From Synaphobranchus kaupii (Eukaryota; Chordata; Actinopteri; Anguilliformes; Synaphobranchidae): a stretch of DNA of 64,000 nt. The translations under genes and the position numbers were made by a program. How positions within the stretch are numbered: the first letter of the stretch is position 1; each line of letters starts with the position of its first letter. This document shows, one piece after another, positions 33,814 through 46,822 of the stretch. Below the pieces are notes generated by a model that searched no databases, was not told where the DNA came from, and worked only from the letters and a program-made list of their open reading frames with translations. Location of the stretch: assembly GCA_029718625.1 (NCBI GenBank), contig CM056391.1:4364933-4428932 (forward strand), given 5' to 3'.

Positions 33814-35621
33814 CCAGCACTACGGCATATTGTACCAGCACTACGGCATATTGTACCAGCACTACGGCATATTGTACCAGCACTACGGCATATTGTACCA
33901 GCACTACGGCATATTGTACCAGCACTACGGCATATTGTACCAGCACTACGGCATATTGTACCAGCACTGCGGCATATTGTACCAGCACTGCGGCATATTG
34001 TACCAGCACTGCGGCATATTGTACCAGCACTACGGCATATTGTACCAGCACTACGGCATATTGTACCAGCACTACGGCATATTGTACCAGCACTACGGCA
34101 TATTGTACCAGCACTACGGCATATTGTACCAGCACTGCGGCATATTGTACCAGCACTACGGCATATTGTACCAGCACTACGGCATATTGTACCAGCACTA
34201 CGGCATATTGTACCAGCACTACGGCATATTGTACCAGCACTGCGGCATATTGTACCAGCGCTACGGCATATTGTACCAGCGCTACGGCATATTGTACCAG
34301 CACTACGGCATATTGTACCAGCACTACGGCATATTGTACCAGCACTACGGCATATTGTACCAGCACTACGGCATATTGTACCAGCACTACGGCATATTGT
34401 ACCAGCACTGCGGCATATTGTACCAGCACTACGGCATATTGTACCAGCACTACGGCATATTGTACCAGCGCTACGGCATATTGTACCAGCACTGCGGCAT
34501 ATTGTACCAGCGCTACGGCATATTGTACCAGCGCTACGGCATATTGTACCAGCACTACGGCATATTGTACCAGCACTACGGCATATTGTACCAGCGCTAC
34601 GGCATATTGTACCAGCGCTACGGCATATTGTACCAGCACTACGGCATATTGTACGGCATATTGCACCAGCACTACGGCATATTGTACCAGCGCTAGTGCG
34701 CTACGGCATATGGTACCAGCGCTACGGCATATTGTACCAGCACTACGGCATATTGTACCAGCACTACGGCATATTGTACCAGCACTACGGCATATTGTAC
34801 CAGCACTACGGCATATTGTACCAGCACTACTGCATATTGTACCAGCACTACGGCATATTGTACCAGCACTACGGCATATTGTACCAGCACTACGGCATAT
34901 TGTACCAGCACTACGGCATATTGTACCAGCACTACGGCATATTGTACCAGCACTACGGCATATTGTACCAGCACTGCGGCATATTGTACCAGCACTACGG
35001 CATATTGTACCAGCACTACGGCATATTGTACCAGCGCTACGGCATATTGTACCAGCACTGCGGCATATTGTACCAGCGCTACGGCATATTGTACCAGCGC
35101 TACGGCATATTGTACCAGCACTACGGCATATTGTACCAGCACTACGGCATATTGTACCAGCGCTACGGCATATTGTACCAGCGCTACGGCATATTGTACC
35201 AGCACTACGGCATATTGTACGGCATATTGCACCAGCACTACGGCATATTGTACCAGCGCTAGTGCGCTACGGCATATGGTACCAGCGCTACGGCATATTG
35301 TACCAGCACTACGGCATATTGTACCAGCACTACGGCATATTGTACCAGCACTACGGCATATTGTACCAGCACTACGGCATATTGTACCAGCACTACTGCA
35401 TATTGTACCAGCACTACGGCATATTGTACCAGCACTACGGCATATTGTACCAGCACTACGGCATATTGTACCAGCACTACGGCATATTGTACCAGCACTA
35501 CGGCATATTGTACCAGCACTACGGCATATTGTACCAGCACTACGGCATATTGTACCAGCACTGCGGCATATTGTACCAGCACTACGGCATATTGTACCAG
35601 CACTACAGCATATTGTACCAG
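33814..35621. repeat. 21-bp minisatellite with internal segment duplication
   Basis: About 86 copies of CCAGCACTACGGCATATTGTA, with G/A variants (CACTGCGG, GCGCTACGG). An irregular block 'GTACGGCATATTGCACCAG' followed by 'GCGCTAGTGCGCTACGG' and 'CATATGGTACC' occurs at 34651 and again at 35217, 566 bp apart, with the same order of variants around it. A period of 21 keeps frames open on both strands (300+ codons). Confidence 0.97.
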
Positions 35622-38600
35622 TAGCGGAGGCCATTTGCAATTTAAGCATTGAGCAGATTCTTTAAACCAAACTGGCTTACATAAACTTCATTTAACGTGA
35701 CCGGAACACCAGCACAAGAGCTAAAGTTGAGTAAAGGTGTAATCCAGTCAGGCCCATTGTAGAGCTCCCCGTCACAAGACCTGCAAAACAAGGCCCCATC
35801 CACATCCACACCCACACCCCCACACACACACACCAGCACTGACAGAGGAGCAACAACCGCGTCGAAGGCTATAAATGCTGCTTGCCTCGGGTAGACCCCT
35901 GCTCTCAGCCTTCTCAGGCGAAATGGAGGACGGTGACGGTCATTGGACCGGAGCGCAAACCGCTCGGCCCCCTGGGAGCTCGCAGTAATAAACAGCCGGT
36001 GACCCGCGCGTCCCCCGGGGGTCCTTGCACCCTGCCCAGGGGGGAAATCACTTTCTCACCGAGCAACCCTGCTCTCCGATCATCTCCGGCGGCTTCAACA
36101 CAAATAAATACAATCGACAAAGCCGCCTTGAGTCCAAAACATTAGCTACCCTCCCACAAACCGCACAACCCCCTCCCCCACCCACCAAAAAATATTTTAG
36201 TCCTTAAGATAGAATTCCAGGGCTTGTACATATTACATACATTGTGCAAGTCTTAAGCAATTAATGTACGATATGAATATGTCCTGAGATGCACAAAAAC
36301 TGAAGAGGAGACAGAACACACAAGGGAATAATAGAATGTACAAAAACACTCCGTTTTTTACACCCACTATAAACCATAGACGTCTTGTAACAACCGTGTG
36401 ACAGAACCAATCAGGTGCACGCAGGCGACACAGGAACAGCCCTCTGCATTCCCACCGCACCTCATAGCAAGACGATACGCAATTAAGGTGAAATGTGGGC
36501 AAAACGATAAAAACATTTATCCCTAAAGAGCAACATAATTGTATCATATCACACTGAACTTACGGCTTAAAAAGAAGGGATACATTACTTTATGTCATAG
36601 CTCATAACCGGCCTGGTGCCAAACTATGATTCATACTGTGCACAAAATTAACTTCCATCAAACTGCCATAGCCTATAACAATACTAAGCATGAACAATCA
36701 GAGCTAATTAATGTAAAGATTAGATTTCACCTGAGGCAAAATGACAAAGCAATTTGTCTCTGCTGTTTAAAAATAAAATCAACTCAATAAATAAATAAAA
36801 AATTGACTGAAAAAAAGAAGTCTATGAAGGCTTCTGTGGATTTAAAGAGCTTGATGGGAACACCGAACAGCTCCGAGCCGGCAGGCAGACATTCCTTGCG
36901 TGGATGATTTTCCCAGTTACAACACTGAAGAGAACAGGGTGGTACTGTGGGCGATGGCTCTATCCCACTGCTGCACCCTGTGATCCGAGTGAAACAAGGT
37001 CCTGAAGGAAGACCGTTATTAAGCCGATTCATTGAATCAGGTGTTGTGTAGTGCCAGACTGGAATAAGACGTTCCGATCGGGAATACTTGGCCGTAGAGC
37101 GGGAGAGGATTTCAGTCTACAGGCTTGTCCCTGTCGCAGTAACCCTCATAATATGTAATATGCCTTTTTATTTATTTTTTTATTGACCCCAAAAGCTTAA
37201 GCTAACACAAAACTAAAATAAAAAATAAAATAAAAATTTTTTTTAATTGTAAAATAAAAAAAATCTGACACTTTCTGTCATGAAATGACCCACAAAAAAA
37301 AATAAAAAAGGCTGTATATTTCCTAACATTTTATACAGCTACCCCACAAATTACCTTACACAACACCTTTGTATACAGAGTTGGTACAGAAAACATAGCA
37401 TTATGTTTATTGCATGTTTACTATTTATAATTCCAACAAATTAGGAAAAGTCATATAGTGTCAAGATGACAAAATAAGGTTAACTGGTTCTTGCCAAGCA
37501 CTGAATTGGGTCAAATTGTCCCCGAACTTAGGGGAGTAGGGGGTTATAAAAGTGCATATCTTCTCTGGTGCACAGATTGCGCAGCTCAGCTGGTAGGCTT
37601 TGTTTTGCAGGAATGAGCCCGGCCACAAATGCTGTTCTACACAAGACATAAAATATAGAAATACTAAACATAAGAATAAAAATGTGTAGAACCTATTAGT
37701 AATAACAATAATAATAATTAAGTGAAATAATGGTTTATTGAAGGTTAATGAACAACACTGTAGGTCTTATTGAGATCTGGACAGCAGGTGCACAGAGCCA
37801 GAGCTCTATGGAAAATTAATTCATTATCTTGCTGTTTTCTCTGGTGTTGTTGTTGAAATTTCAGAGGGCTTGAAAGGCAGAAAGAAAAAAAGACTAGTGG
37901 CCAAGAGGTCGATCGCTCGACAGCAGTCGTAAGACAGGGGAGCTGCTGAGGTTGACTAACTTTCATAAATGAAAAATAAATCCATAGATAATTATCTGAC
38001 TCCAATCTGCAGAGGTGTCTCTCAGCCCAGTCAAATCCATCGGGGTCGATTTTCTCACTTAAACTGTCCTATTAGAGTGAGTGGAGAAATGGGAGCTCAT
38101 CTTGCCCCTACCCCAAGCTCGCCTCATTAAAATGCACCAATTCAAAAACAACGTATACACCTGGCTAAATGATCTCAATATGCCTTCAACAGACAGCAGT
38201 GCATTCAGTCGGTCCTCTCAGACCCTCTTTAGAGTGAGGGGCATTAGCAAGCATTCCATCCCATTTTTTCATTTTCTACCAAATGTCGTTTAGCTCATTT
38301 GTGTAGATTTTCTGTCAGTGAAAGGGTGGAAATGTTCATGATTTTTCAGGGGGACGATGACACTTAGAGTCGTCAGTAAACATTGCTACGCACGGTAAAG
38401 AACAGGAAGCGTCGCACAGCTGCTGCCGGTGTTGATGAAAGCACAGTTTATTTCCCCGAGCCCATCCTTTTCATTATTTCTTTGTGTGAAAAACCCTCTA
38501 GGCTGTATGTTAAAGCCTTCGTTGACATCAGAGCCTGTCTGGGCTAGCACCAGAACCCCGCTAACAGCAGGGTCACCTCAGGACAGCCAAAAACAGCCCC

Positions 38601-39286
38601 CCCCCCCGGATTGAGAGTCCATAGTTGGAGCTGGTAGCTCATGTATCGTGATCCCATCTCTATTTGTAACTCCCTCTCTACTTTCCTCTGTCTGAATAAA
38701 ATGAGAAAAAAAATCTAGAAAAATAAATAAAGAAAGAAAGAAATAATAAAATAAAATAAATAGGTTCTGTGGGTTCAAGGCAAAAAGGAAAGGATTCCGA
38801 CAGACCGTTAGTTCAGCCTCTCAAGCAAGAACTAAAATAAAACCCTCAAGCAAAATATGGCTTTAAATGATTATTACATTTAAGACACAACCCTGAGCGT
38901 TATTTTTACGTCTAATTTCTAGTAACATGTAAAAAAAAATACAATCAGGTTTAAGGGTGGAGATAGAGTTTCACTTGTATCGATGCATGTAAGTAGGTTT
39001 CAAAAGACAAGTAATATGTACTCTGATATAAAATAAATGACAGTGTCTCTTGCATCACGTCTGGTTATGGCCAGAGTCCGGTTATCTCGGGACTATGCTG
39101 AAATTAACTTTTTTTCCTCCCGTGGCAGGCATGCCGGCATGGAATGTCTCTCTGGGAAAATATCTCTGGGATACTCTTAAGTCCATGCGATTATAACGCT
39201 CGCGGTTTTGAAATAAAGAGTTTTGGATTTCATTATATTTCAACCAAGCTTGCAGTTTACTCACTGTTCTCTCTTTACTGTGTGGG
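35622..39286. other. Long unique stretch
   Basis: No gene or mobile element recognised. 35840-36170 is GC-rich with CpGs. 37190-37310 is A/T-homopolymer rich. A C run lies at 38599-38606 and an A/G-rich patch at 38700-38760. Open frames up to 104 codons show no motif. Confidence 0.5.
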
Positions 39287-39290
39287 TTCA

Positions 39291-39687
39291 CTGATATTCA
39301 ATCAGATTATGTGCAATACCACGCTGAATCCTGTTCCTGGAGATCTACCCTCCTGTAGGTTTTCATTTCAACCCTAATTTGGCACACCTGATTCTAGTAA
39401 TTAGCAGCTCAACTAGATCTCTAGCTGTTGAATGAGGTGTGTTTTGTTTGGGTTGGAGTGAAAACTTACAGGACGGTAGATCTCTAGCTGTTGAATGAGG
39501 TGTGCTTTGTTAGGGTTGGAGTGAAACCTACAGGACGGTAGATCTCTAGCTGTTGAATGAGGTGTGCTTTGTTAGGGTTGGTGTGAAAACCTGCAGGACG
39601 GTAGATCTCCAGGAACAGGGTTGGAGACCACTGCTGTAGGGGTTGACTGGTATTCAAACAGATTATGTTTGTGCAATACCACGCTGA
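39291..39687. mobile_element. hAT-type MITE with internal triplication and duplicated flanks
   Basis: The core at about 39327-39633 has inverted ends: left 'CCTGTTCCTGGAGATCTACC' and right, in reverse, CAGTGGTCTCCAACCCTG followed by 'TTCCTGGAGATCTACC'. Inside, a 62-63 bp unit starting AGATCTCTAGCTGTTGAATG is present three times (39415, 39478, 39540). Outside, a ~38-bp segment is present on both sides: 39291-39327 'CTGATATTCAATCAGATTAT' and 39647-39687 'CTGGTATTCAAACAGATTAT', each continuing 'GTGCAATACCACGCTGA'. This is far longer than a hAT 8-bp target duplication. Confidence 0.75.
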
Positions 39688-40243
39688 TAGCATCCACAAA
39701 GCCAGGAAATCAGTCTGTCAAATGAAGCCAGGCATTTTGACAACCGACGGCCGGTGTTTAAATGGGCCCAACGTGACTTCCTGTGAAGGAGGAGGGGGAA
39801 ACCAAAAAGAAAGCAAACAGTAATTCAGATCAAATGACCTTTACAGTTCACTACTTAATTTAAAAAAGCAGCCCCTTTTTCTCCTACAAACCTAAACTAC
39901 CCGATTCACAGGCTGAGCGGGGATGGATTAGGGTGCTACTACTAGGTTTAGGTCATTCAAATAAGAACCTGCTCAATATCCACTCTGGTTAAAAAGGGTC
40001 TAATTCTTCCATGACAACAATGTTCGGTTCTGTTGTAATTTAACATAAAGCAGTCGAGAAGTACACAGTGCTAAGTTACAACAGACTTTCTTTTTTTTTT
40101 TTTTTTTAATGGGGCCAAATCCTTGTGGGGGAAAAATAAATATTTCAGTGGCATGTAGAGAGCAATGTGATGGATATTCTGTGGCAAGATGCAGATAGCC
40201 TCTGGAGAGTGGTGGGAAAAAATACAAAAACAAACAAACACAG

Positions 40244-40244
<1 letters not shown>
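39688..40244. other. Unique stretch
   Basis: T run at 40091-40108. Nothing else recognised. Confidence 0.55.
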
Positions 40245-40295
<51 letters not shown>

Positions 40296-40805
40296 CTAAC
40301 GGGTAACAAACAGACAGCAAACACACAAACATACTCACAAACACACAGACATACACACACAAACACACAGCTAGTGGGTAACAAACAGACAGCAAGCACT
40401 CAGACATACACACACAAACACACAGCTAACGGGTAACAAACAGACAGCAAACACACAGACATACACACACAAACATACAGCAAACACACAAACATACACA
40501 CACAAACACACAGCTAGCAGGTAACAAACAGACAGCAAGCACACAAACATACACACACAAACATACAGCAAACACACAAACATACACACACAAACACACA
40601 GCTAGCAGGTAACAAACAGACAGCAAGCACACAAACATACACACACAAACACACAGCTAGCGGGTAACAAACAGACAGCAAACACTCAGACATACACACA
40701 CAAACACACAGCTAACGGGTAACAAACAGACAGCAAGCACACAGACATACACACACAAACACACAGCTAGCGGGTAACAAACAGACAGCAAGCACACAGA
40801 CAACT
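40245..40805. repeat. CA microsatellite grading into a 55/88-bp minisatellite
   Basis: (CA)n at 40245-40292, then about eight units of 'GGGTAACAAACAGACAGCAA' plus CA-rich spacer, spaced 54-56 or 88 bp. The longer form has an extra ACATACAGCAAACACACAA block. It probably grew out of the microsatellite. Confidence 0.9.
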
Positions 40806-42113
40806 GTCATCAGCATCATAAGCAGGCTATTTACGGGCTCAGATGCAGCCAGTGATGGAGAACGGGAGAATGAGGTACTGAGAGGTGAACTTGGAGAAAG
40901 AAAAGTGGCTGAAATTGTTACAGGTAGAAAGAATGAGGTCTCAGTCAAAGTACAGAACATGTCACCAGAGAATTTCAGGTCTAAATTCCAGGTGAGGTAC
41001 CTGTTGTCTGAGCCCTGAGCTCTTCAGCCTCTTACATAACACTGTGCAAAATAATTTATAGTTTAGCATCATTAGCAGCATGTAGAAATGTACGATATCA
41101 AAGAGGGTAGGTGGAGCAAGAGGTCCCACTTCGGAGCTGGAACTTATTAGACAGACAACAGGCGCTCGTTGAATGACTGGAGGTCAATGGAGTTTTTACA
41201 AAACAGTTCGCTAAACGGGTCATTATCAGACAGACAAAATCAAAAGTCTCCCTTTTCTTTTTAGATTATATATGCCTAGGTTGTCAGGAACCAGTACTAC
41301 TACTTACAGGCCGTTATGATTTTGACTATCCAACAAAAACCAACTTTAAATCCGGCTAGCGCCGGTCAGATGCGCGCCACTCTAAGCATACGTTATGTAA
41401 CTTTAGTTGCTAAGCTAACTGAAAACACTACTGCGCATGCCTGATCACTTCCCCAATGGGGAAAAGCACCAGTTGTGTATCTTCTCATCTCTAAAATCTT
41501 TGACAATATGCTCATAATTCTCTCCCCTTCTGGTTCTGCTGAAAGATTGAAGCAGCTTTGGGGTATTCTGCATTATTAAAACCTTTTCATGATTTTCTAT
41601 GCTCAAATACTCCCCTGAACCTCTGCTCCAACCCTTCCCAAACGCAGTGCACCCCATGTGTGTGCTGATTCATTATGCTCGAGTACTCCCCTGAACCTCT
41701 GTGCAGTGCAGGGGACCCCATGTGTTACTACTTAAAATTATGATTTCCAAGGTCTAAAGAGCTGTTAATTGAGCTGTTGTCTATAAAGGGACCCTGACAG
41801 GCAACTGATTGGTTGATTGACAGGCAAAACAACACAATATATTAAATTAGCCAGAGTGAGTTACACTGTTGGAGAATGCACCAGGAATTCATCTGATTTA
41901 TATGTGCAATAGGGCCAGACCCAGCAAACAACATTCCCAGGACGGCAAGTATATAAGTAAGATCACAAAAGCAATAATTAATTACTTTGCTAAGCAAGAA
42001 CCAACATACAAACCTTAAATAGTTTCAAATGACATCCATAATCTAAAACATAACATTTTCAAATTCAACACTGTAGATGCCTGCCTATGGGAAACAAAGG
42101 GTTAAAATAGCAA
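40806..42113. other. Unique stretch with a 28-bp direct repeat
   Basis: 'TATGCTCAAATACTCCCCTG' and 'TATGCTCGAGTACTCCCCTG', each followed by AACCTCTG, occur at about 41598 and 41675. No gene recognised. Confidence 0.55.
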
Positions 42114-42310
42114 CTAGTTCTGTCCTACGAGTATGTCTCCTATGAACACCGTTCTTACAAGCACGTCTCCAATGAACACTGTCTCTATGAGCACATCTCC
42201 TATGAACACCGTTCTTACAAGCACATCTCCAATGAACACTGTCTCTATGAGCACATCTCCAATGAACACTGTCTCTATGAGCACATCTCCCATGAACACA
42301 ACATCTTCTG
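42114..42310. repeat. 30-bp minisatellite
   Basis: About six units alternating 'GAACACCGTTCTTACAAGCA' and 'GAACACTGTCTCTATGAGCA', each with CATCTCC(A/T)AT. Confidence 0.92.
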
Positions 42311-42583
42311 TGGACAGATTGCCTACTTAAATCATTTCTTTTTACTGTTGCTTTTAATTAGGTTTTTAATTTTCTTTTAATTAAGTCAATGTTGTGTTTG
42401 TTCGGCAATTGTCTGGTCCTTTTTTACGCTGCTTGTATTTTATTCCTTTTTTATTTTATTTATTTATTTATTTTTTATTTATTTATTTTTATTATTATAC
42501 ATGTTTTGTCTTGTGAAGCACATTGTGTTACTTTTTGTATGAAATGTGCTCTATAAATAAACCTGACTTGACTTGACTTGACT
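42311..42583 (+). mobile_element. LINE 3'-end fragment
   Basis: T/TTTA-rich sequence is followed by 'TGTGAAGCACATTGTGTTAC', 'TTTTTGTATGAAATGTGCTC' and 'TATAAATAAACCTGACTTGA' with a (CTTGA)n tail. This is a common type of fish non-LTR 3' end. It lies between two minisatellites that share 'TCTCCTATGAACA' wording. Confidence 0.7.
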
Positions 42584-43309
42584 AAGAACAAATCTCCTGC
42601 AAACACATCTCATATAAACAAAGTCTCCTATGAACAGATCTCCTGCAAACACATCTCCTATAAACAAAGTCTCCTATGAACAGATCTGCAAACACATTTC
42701 CTATAAACAAAGTCTCCTAAGAGTAGATCTCCTTCAAACACATCTCCTATAAACAAAGTCTCCTATGAACAGCTCTGCAAACACATCTCCTATAAACAAA
42801 GTCTCCTATGAACAGATCTCCTGCAAACACATCTCCTATAAACAAAGTCTCCTATGAACAGATCTCCTTCAAACACATCTCCTATAAACAAAGTCTCCTA
42901 TGAACAGCTCTGCAAACACATCTCCTATAAACAAAGTCTCCTATGAACGGATATCCTGCAAACACATCTCCTGTAAACAAAGTCTCATATGAACAGCTCT
43001 GCAAACACATCTCCTATAAACAAAGTCTCCTATGAACAGCTCTGCAAACACATCTCCTATAAACAAAGTCTCCTATGAACAGATCTGCAAACACATTTCC
43101 TATAAACAAAGTCTCCTATGAACAGATCTGCAAACACATCTCCTGTAAACAAAGTCTCCTATGAACAGCTCTGCAAACACATTTCCTATAAACAAAGTCT
43201 CCTATGAACAGATCTCCTGCAAACACATCTCCTATAAACAAAGTCTCCTATGAACAGATCTCCTGCAAACACATCTCCTATAAACAATGTCTCATATGAA
43301 CATAATCTC
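42584..43309. repeat. 41/46-bp minisatellite
   Basis: About 16 units of 'TCCTATAAACAAAGTCTCCT' + 'ATGAACAGATCTCCTGCAAA' + CACATC, with a common short form lacking the second CTCCT. Long and short forms are intermixed. The wording (TATGAACA, CATCTCC) overlaps that of the 30-bp array 270 bp upstream, suggesting common origin. Confidence 0.93.
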
Positions 43310-43724
43310 CAAGTTCAGCCCAGTTCACATCAAAACTGTGATGTGACAGACAGACTGAAAATTAACAGAAACCATTCTTAGATTAGAATGAAGACTGCAC
43401 AGTACACATCAAAATGGCAGTTAACAAATTAGGTGACTGTTCCATTCAGGAGTTGGTTAAGTGGATCAGTAGATCCTTTAGACAGTCAACTCAAGATTTG
43501 ACACTTTGAATCTCAGATAGTGTAGCAGCTCCCGGGAGACATTCCAAAACTTGGTAGTTCACACTAAACTAAACTTTTTTTTCCCCTTTTTGAAAACTTA
43601 AAAGCTTTGTAAAACTGTCTCATCAGCTGATGACTTTTATGGAATCTGATCCTGGCCTCTACAAAAAGGCCTCTTAGGAGCAGGGTTTTTATAGGCAGGT
43701 CTCTGAGGAGCAGGTCTGCTGAGA
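43310..43724. other. Unique stretch
   Basis: Nothing recognised. Confidence 0.5.
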
Positions 43725-44775
43725 GAAGGGGGAAAAGACGGCGGTAAGATAGCGGAGAATGACTCCGCTCCGACGGCGGCCGCCCTGTCAGCTCATCTTC
43801 GCGTTTTAGCGGCCGGGAGAAGCGAAGCCCGCGTTAGCGCCGACAGCTCAGACAGGGGACATCACCGAAAAAAAACCCCCACTTCTCTCGAACGGAGAAT
43901 ATCCGCGAGGGACGCTTGTGTGTTCGGGCCTTTAAGAAAACCAACCAACCAAGGCTCCTTCTCCAAGCTCTCCTAATTGGCTTTTGAGCCTGTGCCGGTG
44001 GCGGCACTAGCTGGAAAAATAGCGCTGAAAACTCAGCCCATTTCTATATCGATCTACAAGGGACACTCTCTCAGTATAAGACTGAAACTACCTCGGTATG
44101 ACTGATGCACACACTCTTTCTGTTATACTGCATTGTTTTTCATTATATTGTGCTGCAGTCTTTTATGCTCCCACAAAAAGAATATTTCTATTTCAATGGG
44201 ACCTGGACGAGTGAAGTGTAAATCATACATCGCTGATAAAATGAACGCTGAAATGAAAATTGGTGGCTGCCTCCCGCTCTGCAAGGAACCTGGGGGTGGT
44301 CCTGGACGACCGGCTGGACTTCAAAGAGCACATCAGAGCGACGGCTCGGTCCTGCAGGTTCCTCCTGTACAACATCAGGAGGATTCGACTGTACCTGACC
44401 ACCTACTCCACCCAGCTTCTTGTCCAGACCATGGTCACCTCACGCCTGGACTACTGCAACTCCCTGCTCGCAAGCCTACCGGCCTGCGCCATTCTGCCTC
44501 TCCAACTGATCCAGAATGCAGCTGCCCGGCTTGCGTTCAACCTCCCGAAAGTTTCCCATGTAACCCCCCTGCTTTATAATAGTATTTAGAATAGAAGTGT
44601 AGTATTGCTGATTTACCCACAGCTTACTGTGAACTACAGTCATCGTTCATTACTTACATTATGGGAAGGATGTGCTTTGTCTTGTCTGTTCTGTAGTGAT
44701 CTTGATGATGTCTCTGTATGCACTTACTGTACGTCGCTTTGGATAAAAGCGTCTGCTAAATGAATGTAATGTAAA
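43725..44775 (+). mobile_element. L2-like LINE, internally deleted
   Basis: The 3' part is secure: a reverse-transcriptase fragment (44262-44571), then 3' UTR, then the tail 'CGTCGCTTTGGATAAAAGCG' + 'TCTGCTAAATGAATGTAATG'. The CpG-rich start (43725-43900, with 'GACGGCGGTAAGATAGCGG') looks like a LINE 5' UTR, which would make this a head-plus-tail copy missing most of the coding region; that part is inference. No target duplication was found. Confidence 0.72.
44262..44589 (+). pseudogene. L2-like reverse transcriptase, C-terminal fragment
   Basis: About 105 codons with the order seen just after the catalytic core of L2/CR1-group reverse transcriptases: 'SARNLGVVLDDRLDFKEHI', 'RSCRFLLYNIRRIR', 'SRLDYCNSLLASLP' and 'LQLIQNAAARLAFNLPK', then 'SHVTPLL'. 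Homology stops there (about 44571), followed after a few codons by TAG; the normal continuation is missing. The YxDD catalytic box and endonuclease are absent. No stop or frameshift lies within the fragment, so the copy is probably not very old. Confidence 0.9.
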
Positions 44776-45683
44776 ATACACAAATGAAGCTTGATATTTA
44801 TTATAATGTAGACAGCTAATTTCTTTATTTACTGCAGTCGAGATGCGAGAGTGTTTGTACGACGCACCACTCACTCCCAACTACATCTGAAGTCAAACGC
44901 AACTCTGACGGCCACGAGCCTATTCAGTTTATTTTATTTTAGTTTGTTTTGTTAATTGGTCACATCTAACACTGGGCAAGAAGCGTCAAGAACCAAACCA
45001 ATTAATCGTGAAAGTGCCATCTGCTTGGAGAAATGAGCTGCCTTTAGCTGAGTGCTCTGAGAACCGGGAATGATGTAGGAGTTTAACAGGAAGAAAGCTC
45101 CCTCAGGATATCGGAGGGTTCACGTTAATTTATTTTTTATTTCTACAAAATGTATTCTGTCTTTCCCCCTTCTGCAGTTAGATAATGAATAAAGTTTGTT
45201 GCCGTTTTAATCACAAAATCTTCTGCGCCATCTTCTGCCTTCTACATGAGTGGCAAGGTCAAACCGGGATCAGCATACACATTTGCTAATATGGACACCA
45301 GATGGAAATGCACCTTTGACAGCAATCAGATTTTTTAATCAGAGATATAATTATTTTTATTTCTGAAATTAAAATGTGAAATTTATTATTAGAAATTTAT
45401 TCTGAAGTTTTGTTCGGTGGAAATTTTGTAAACAATATTTTAGTTTCCCCTCCCCTTTTCCACACCAATCTGTTTTCTGAAGCAGCAAAACTTTTTTCAG
45501 TATGGAAGACTCTACTTACCAGAAAGAACTTTTCCGTCTCAGTACGAGCAATACCCGTTTAAAAGGCAAAACAAGATGGAAACTTAATTATTGGGTGTCA
45601 TACTCTAAGCACTACTTGCCTTATTGTATAAACATATAGACTCATATCTCTCTCTCTCTCTCTGGGATTAAACAAGCATATTT
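44776..45683. other. Unique stretch
   Basis: A (TC)n run at about 45643-45662. No gene recognised. Confidence 0.55.
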
Positions 45684-45825
45684 AACTCACAGGGAAAGGC
45701 CAACACTGCAGGAAATATAGTGTACAGTACATACTGAGAGTACATACTAACTCACCGGGAAAGGCCAACACTGCAGGATATAGTGTACAGTACACACTGA
45801 GAGTACATACTAACTCACAGGGAGA
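45684..45825. repeat. 63-65 bp tandem duplication
   Basis: 'AACTCACAGGGAAAGGCCAA' at 45684, a near-copy at 45749 and a third start at 45812. About 2.2 units. Confidence 0.88.
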
Positions 45826-46806
45826 TTTCACTGCCCCCAGACATGCTTTTGACACTCCTTTAAATTCCCACTAACCTTTAATCCTCAGCTTGAAAACACA
45901 TTTGTTTTGGGGTTTTAATATTACTTTGACCTTTATCTATTATTTGGAGCTCAAAGGCATAGGCGTAGGTTTCATTTTAACTCTGGGAAGAGACACACTG
46001 CTGGAGCACCTAGTCTCATATAGTCAAACTGCCCCCCCCCCCCAAAACAACAGGTATTCTGGAAGGAAAGATAAACCCCAATAAATATGTTAAAAAAATA
46101 AAAATTACTGGACATAAACAAGTTACCCGATATGATTTATTTGCTTTTTTATTTATTTATTTCTTGCTAAATCTCAAGTTGGTATGCAGATAAATTTAAA
46201 GCTAAAATAAGGGCAATATATCCCAGTACCTTTGGTTACACTGTGACAAGCTTTTTGCTTCATGTCTGCCAAAGCGTTATATTAGCATGCTAATTTTATG
46301 TGTAAATTGTGCTAGATGTGCAGTCTTTTCCTCAGACTCACGACCTAACATCAGCATCTGGCTAACCCTTTGTGAATTACTGAATAAAGAACGTGCAGAC
46401 ATTCACCACCTTCTCCTTCTGTTACCCCACCATGCCCCCAACGAAAGATACCCTGTATTACTGTCATGTAGTTAATTATGCCTTCAGATGTGAAATCGTT
46501 TCATAAAACAGCTTATCCATATTAAAATAGCAACGGTGTATAAAACGTGTTGTGACATTTTGTTTGTTGTAATATTTGGCACGGACTCAGAGACCTGTGT
46601 TTCAATAGTTACTGTGGAATCACATTTTGCAGGCATCTATCAAGGCGCCTTTGCTTTGTAAACTGGAACAACAATGGCCAGTGACCGGCAGGACTGTTCT
46701 ACGTCGAGGGGTGCGTCCCAATACTCGAATAATGCATCCTCCTTTCCTCCACTACCACCTCTTCTCCTCCGTGCCCCGAAACCAAACTTTGTGTCCTAAT
46801 CTAATG
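45826..46806. other. Unique stretch
   Basis: C run near 46032-46042. Small open frames without recognised motifs. Confidence 0.55.
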
Positions 46807-46822
46807 TTGCTGATTACATCTT

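Noticed and set aside
32356..35649. Open frames of 300-340 codons on both strands
   Set aside because: They read through the 22-bp and 21-bp arrays. The peptides are strings such as LCVSLMFP or QHYGILY repeats.
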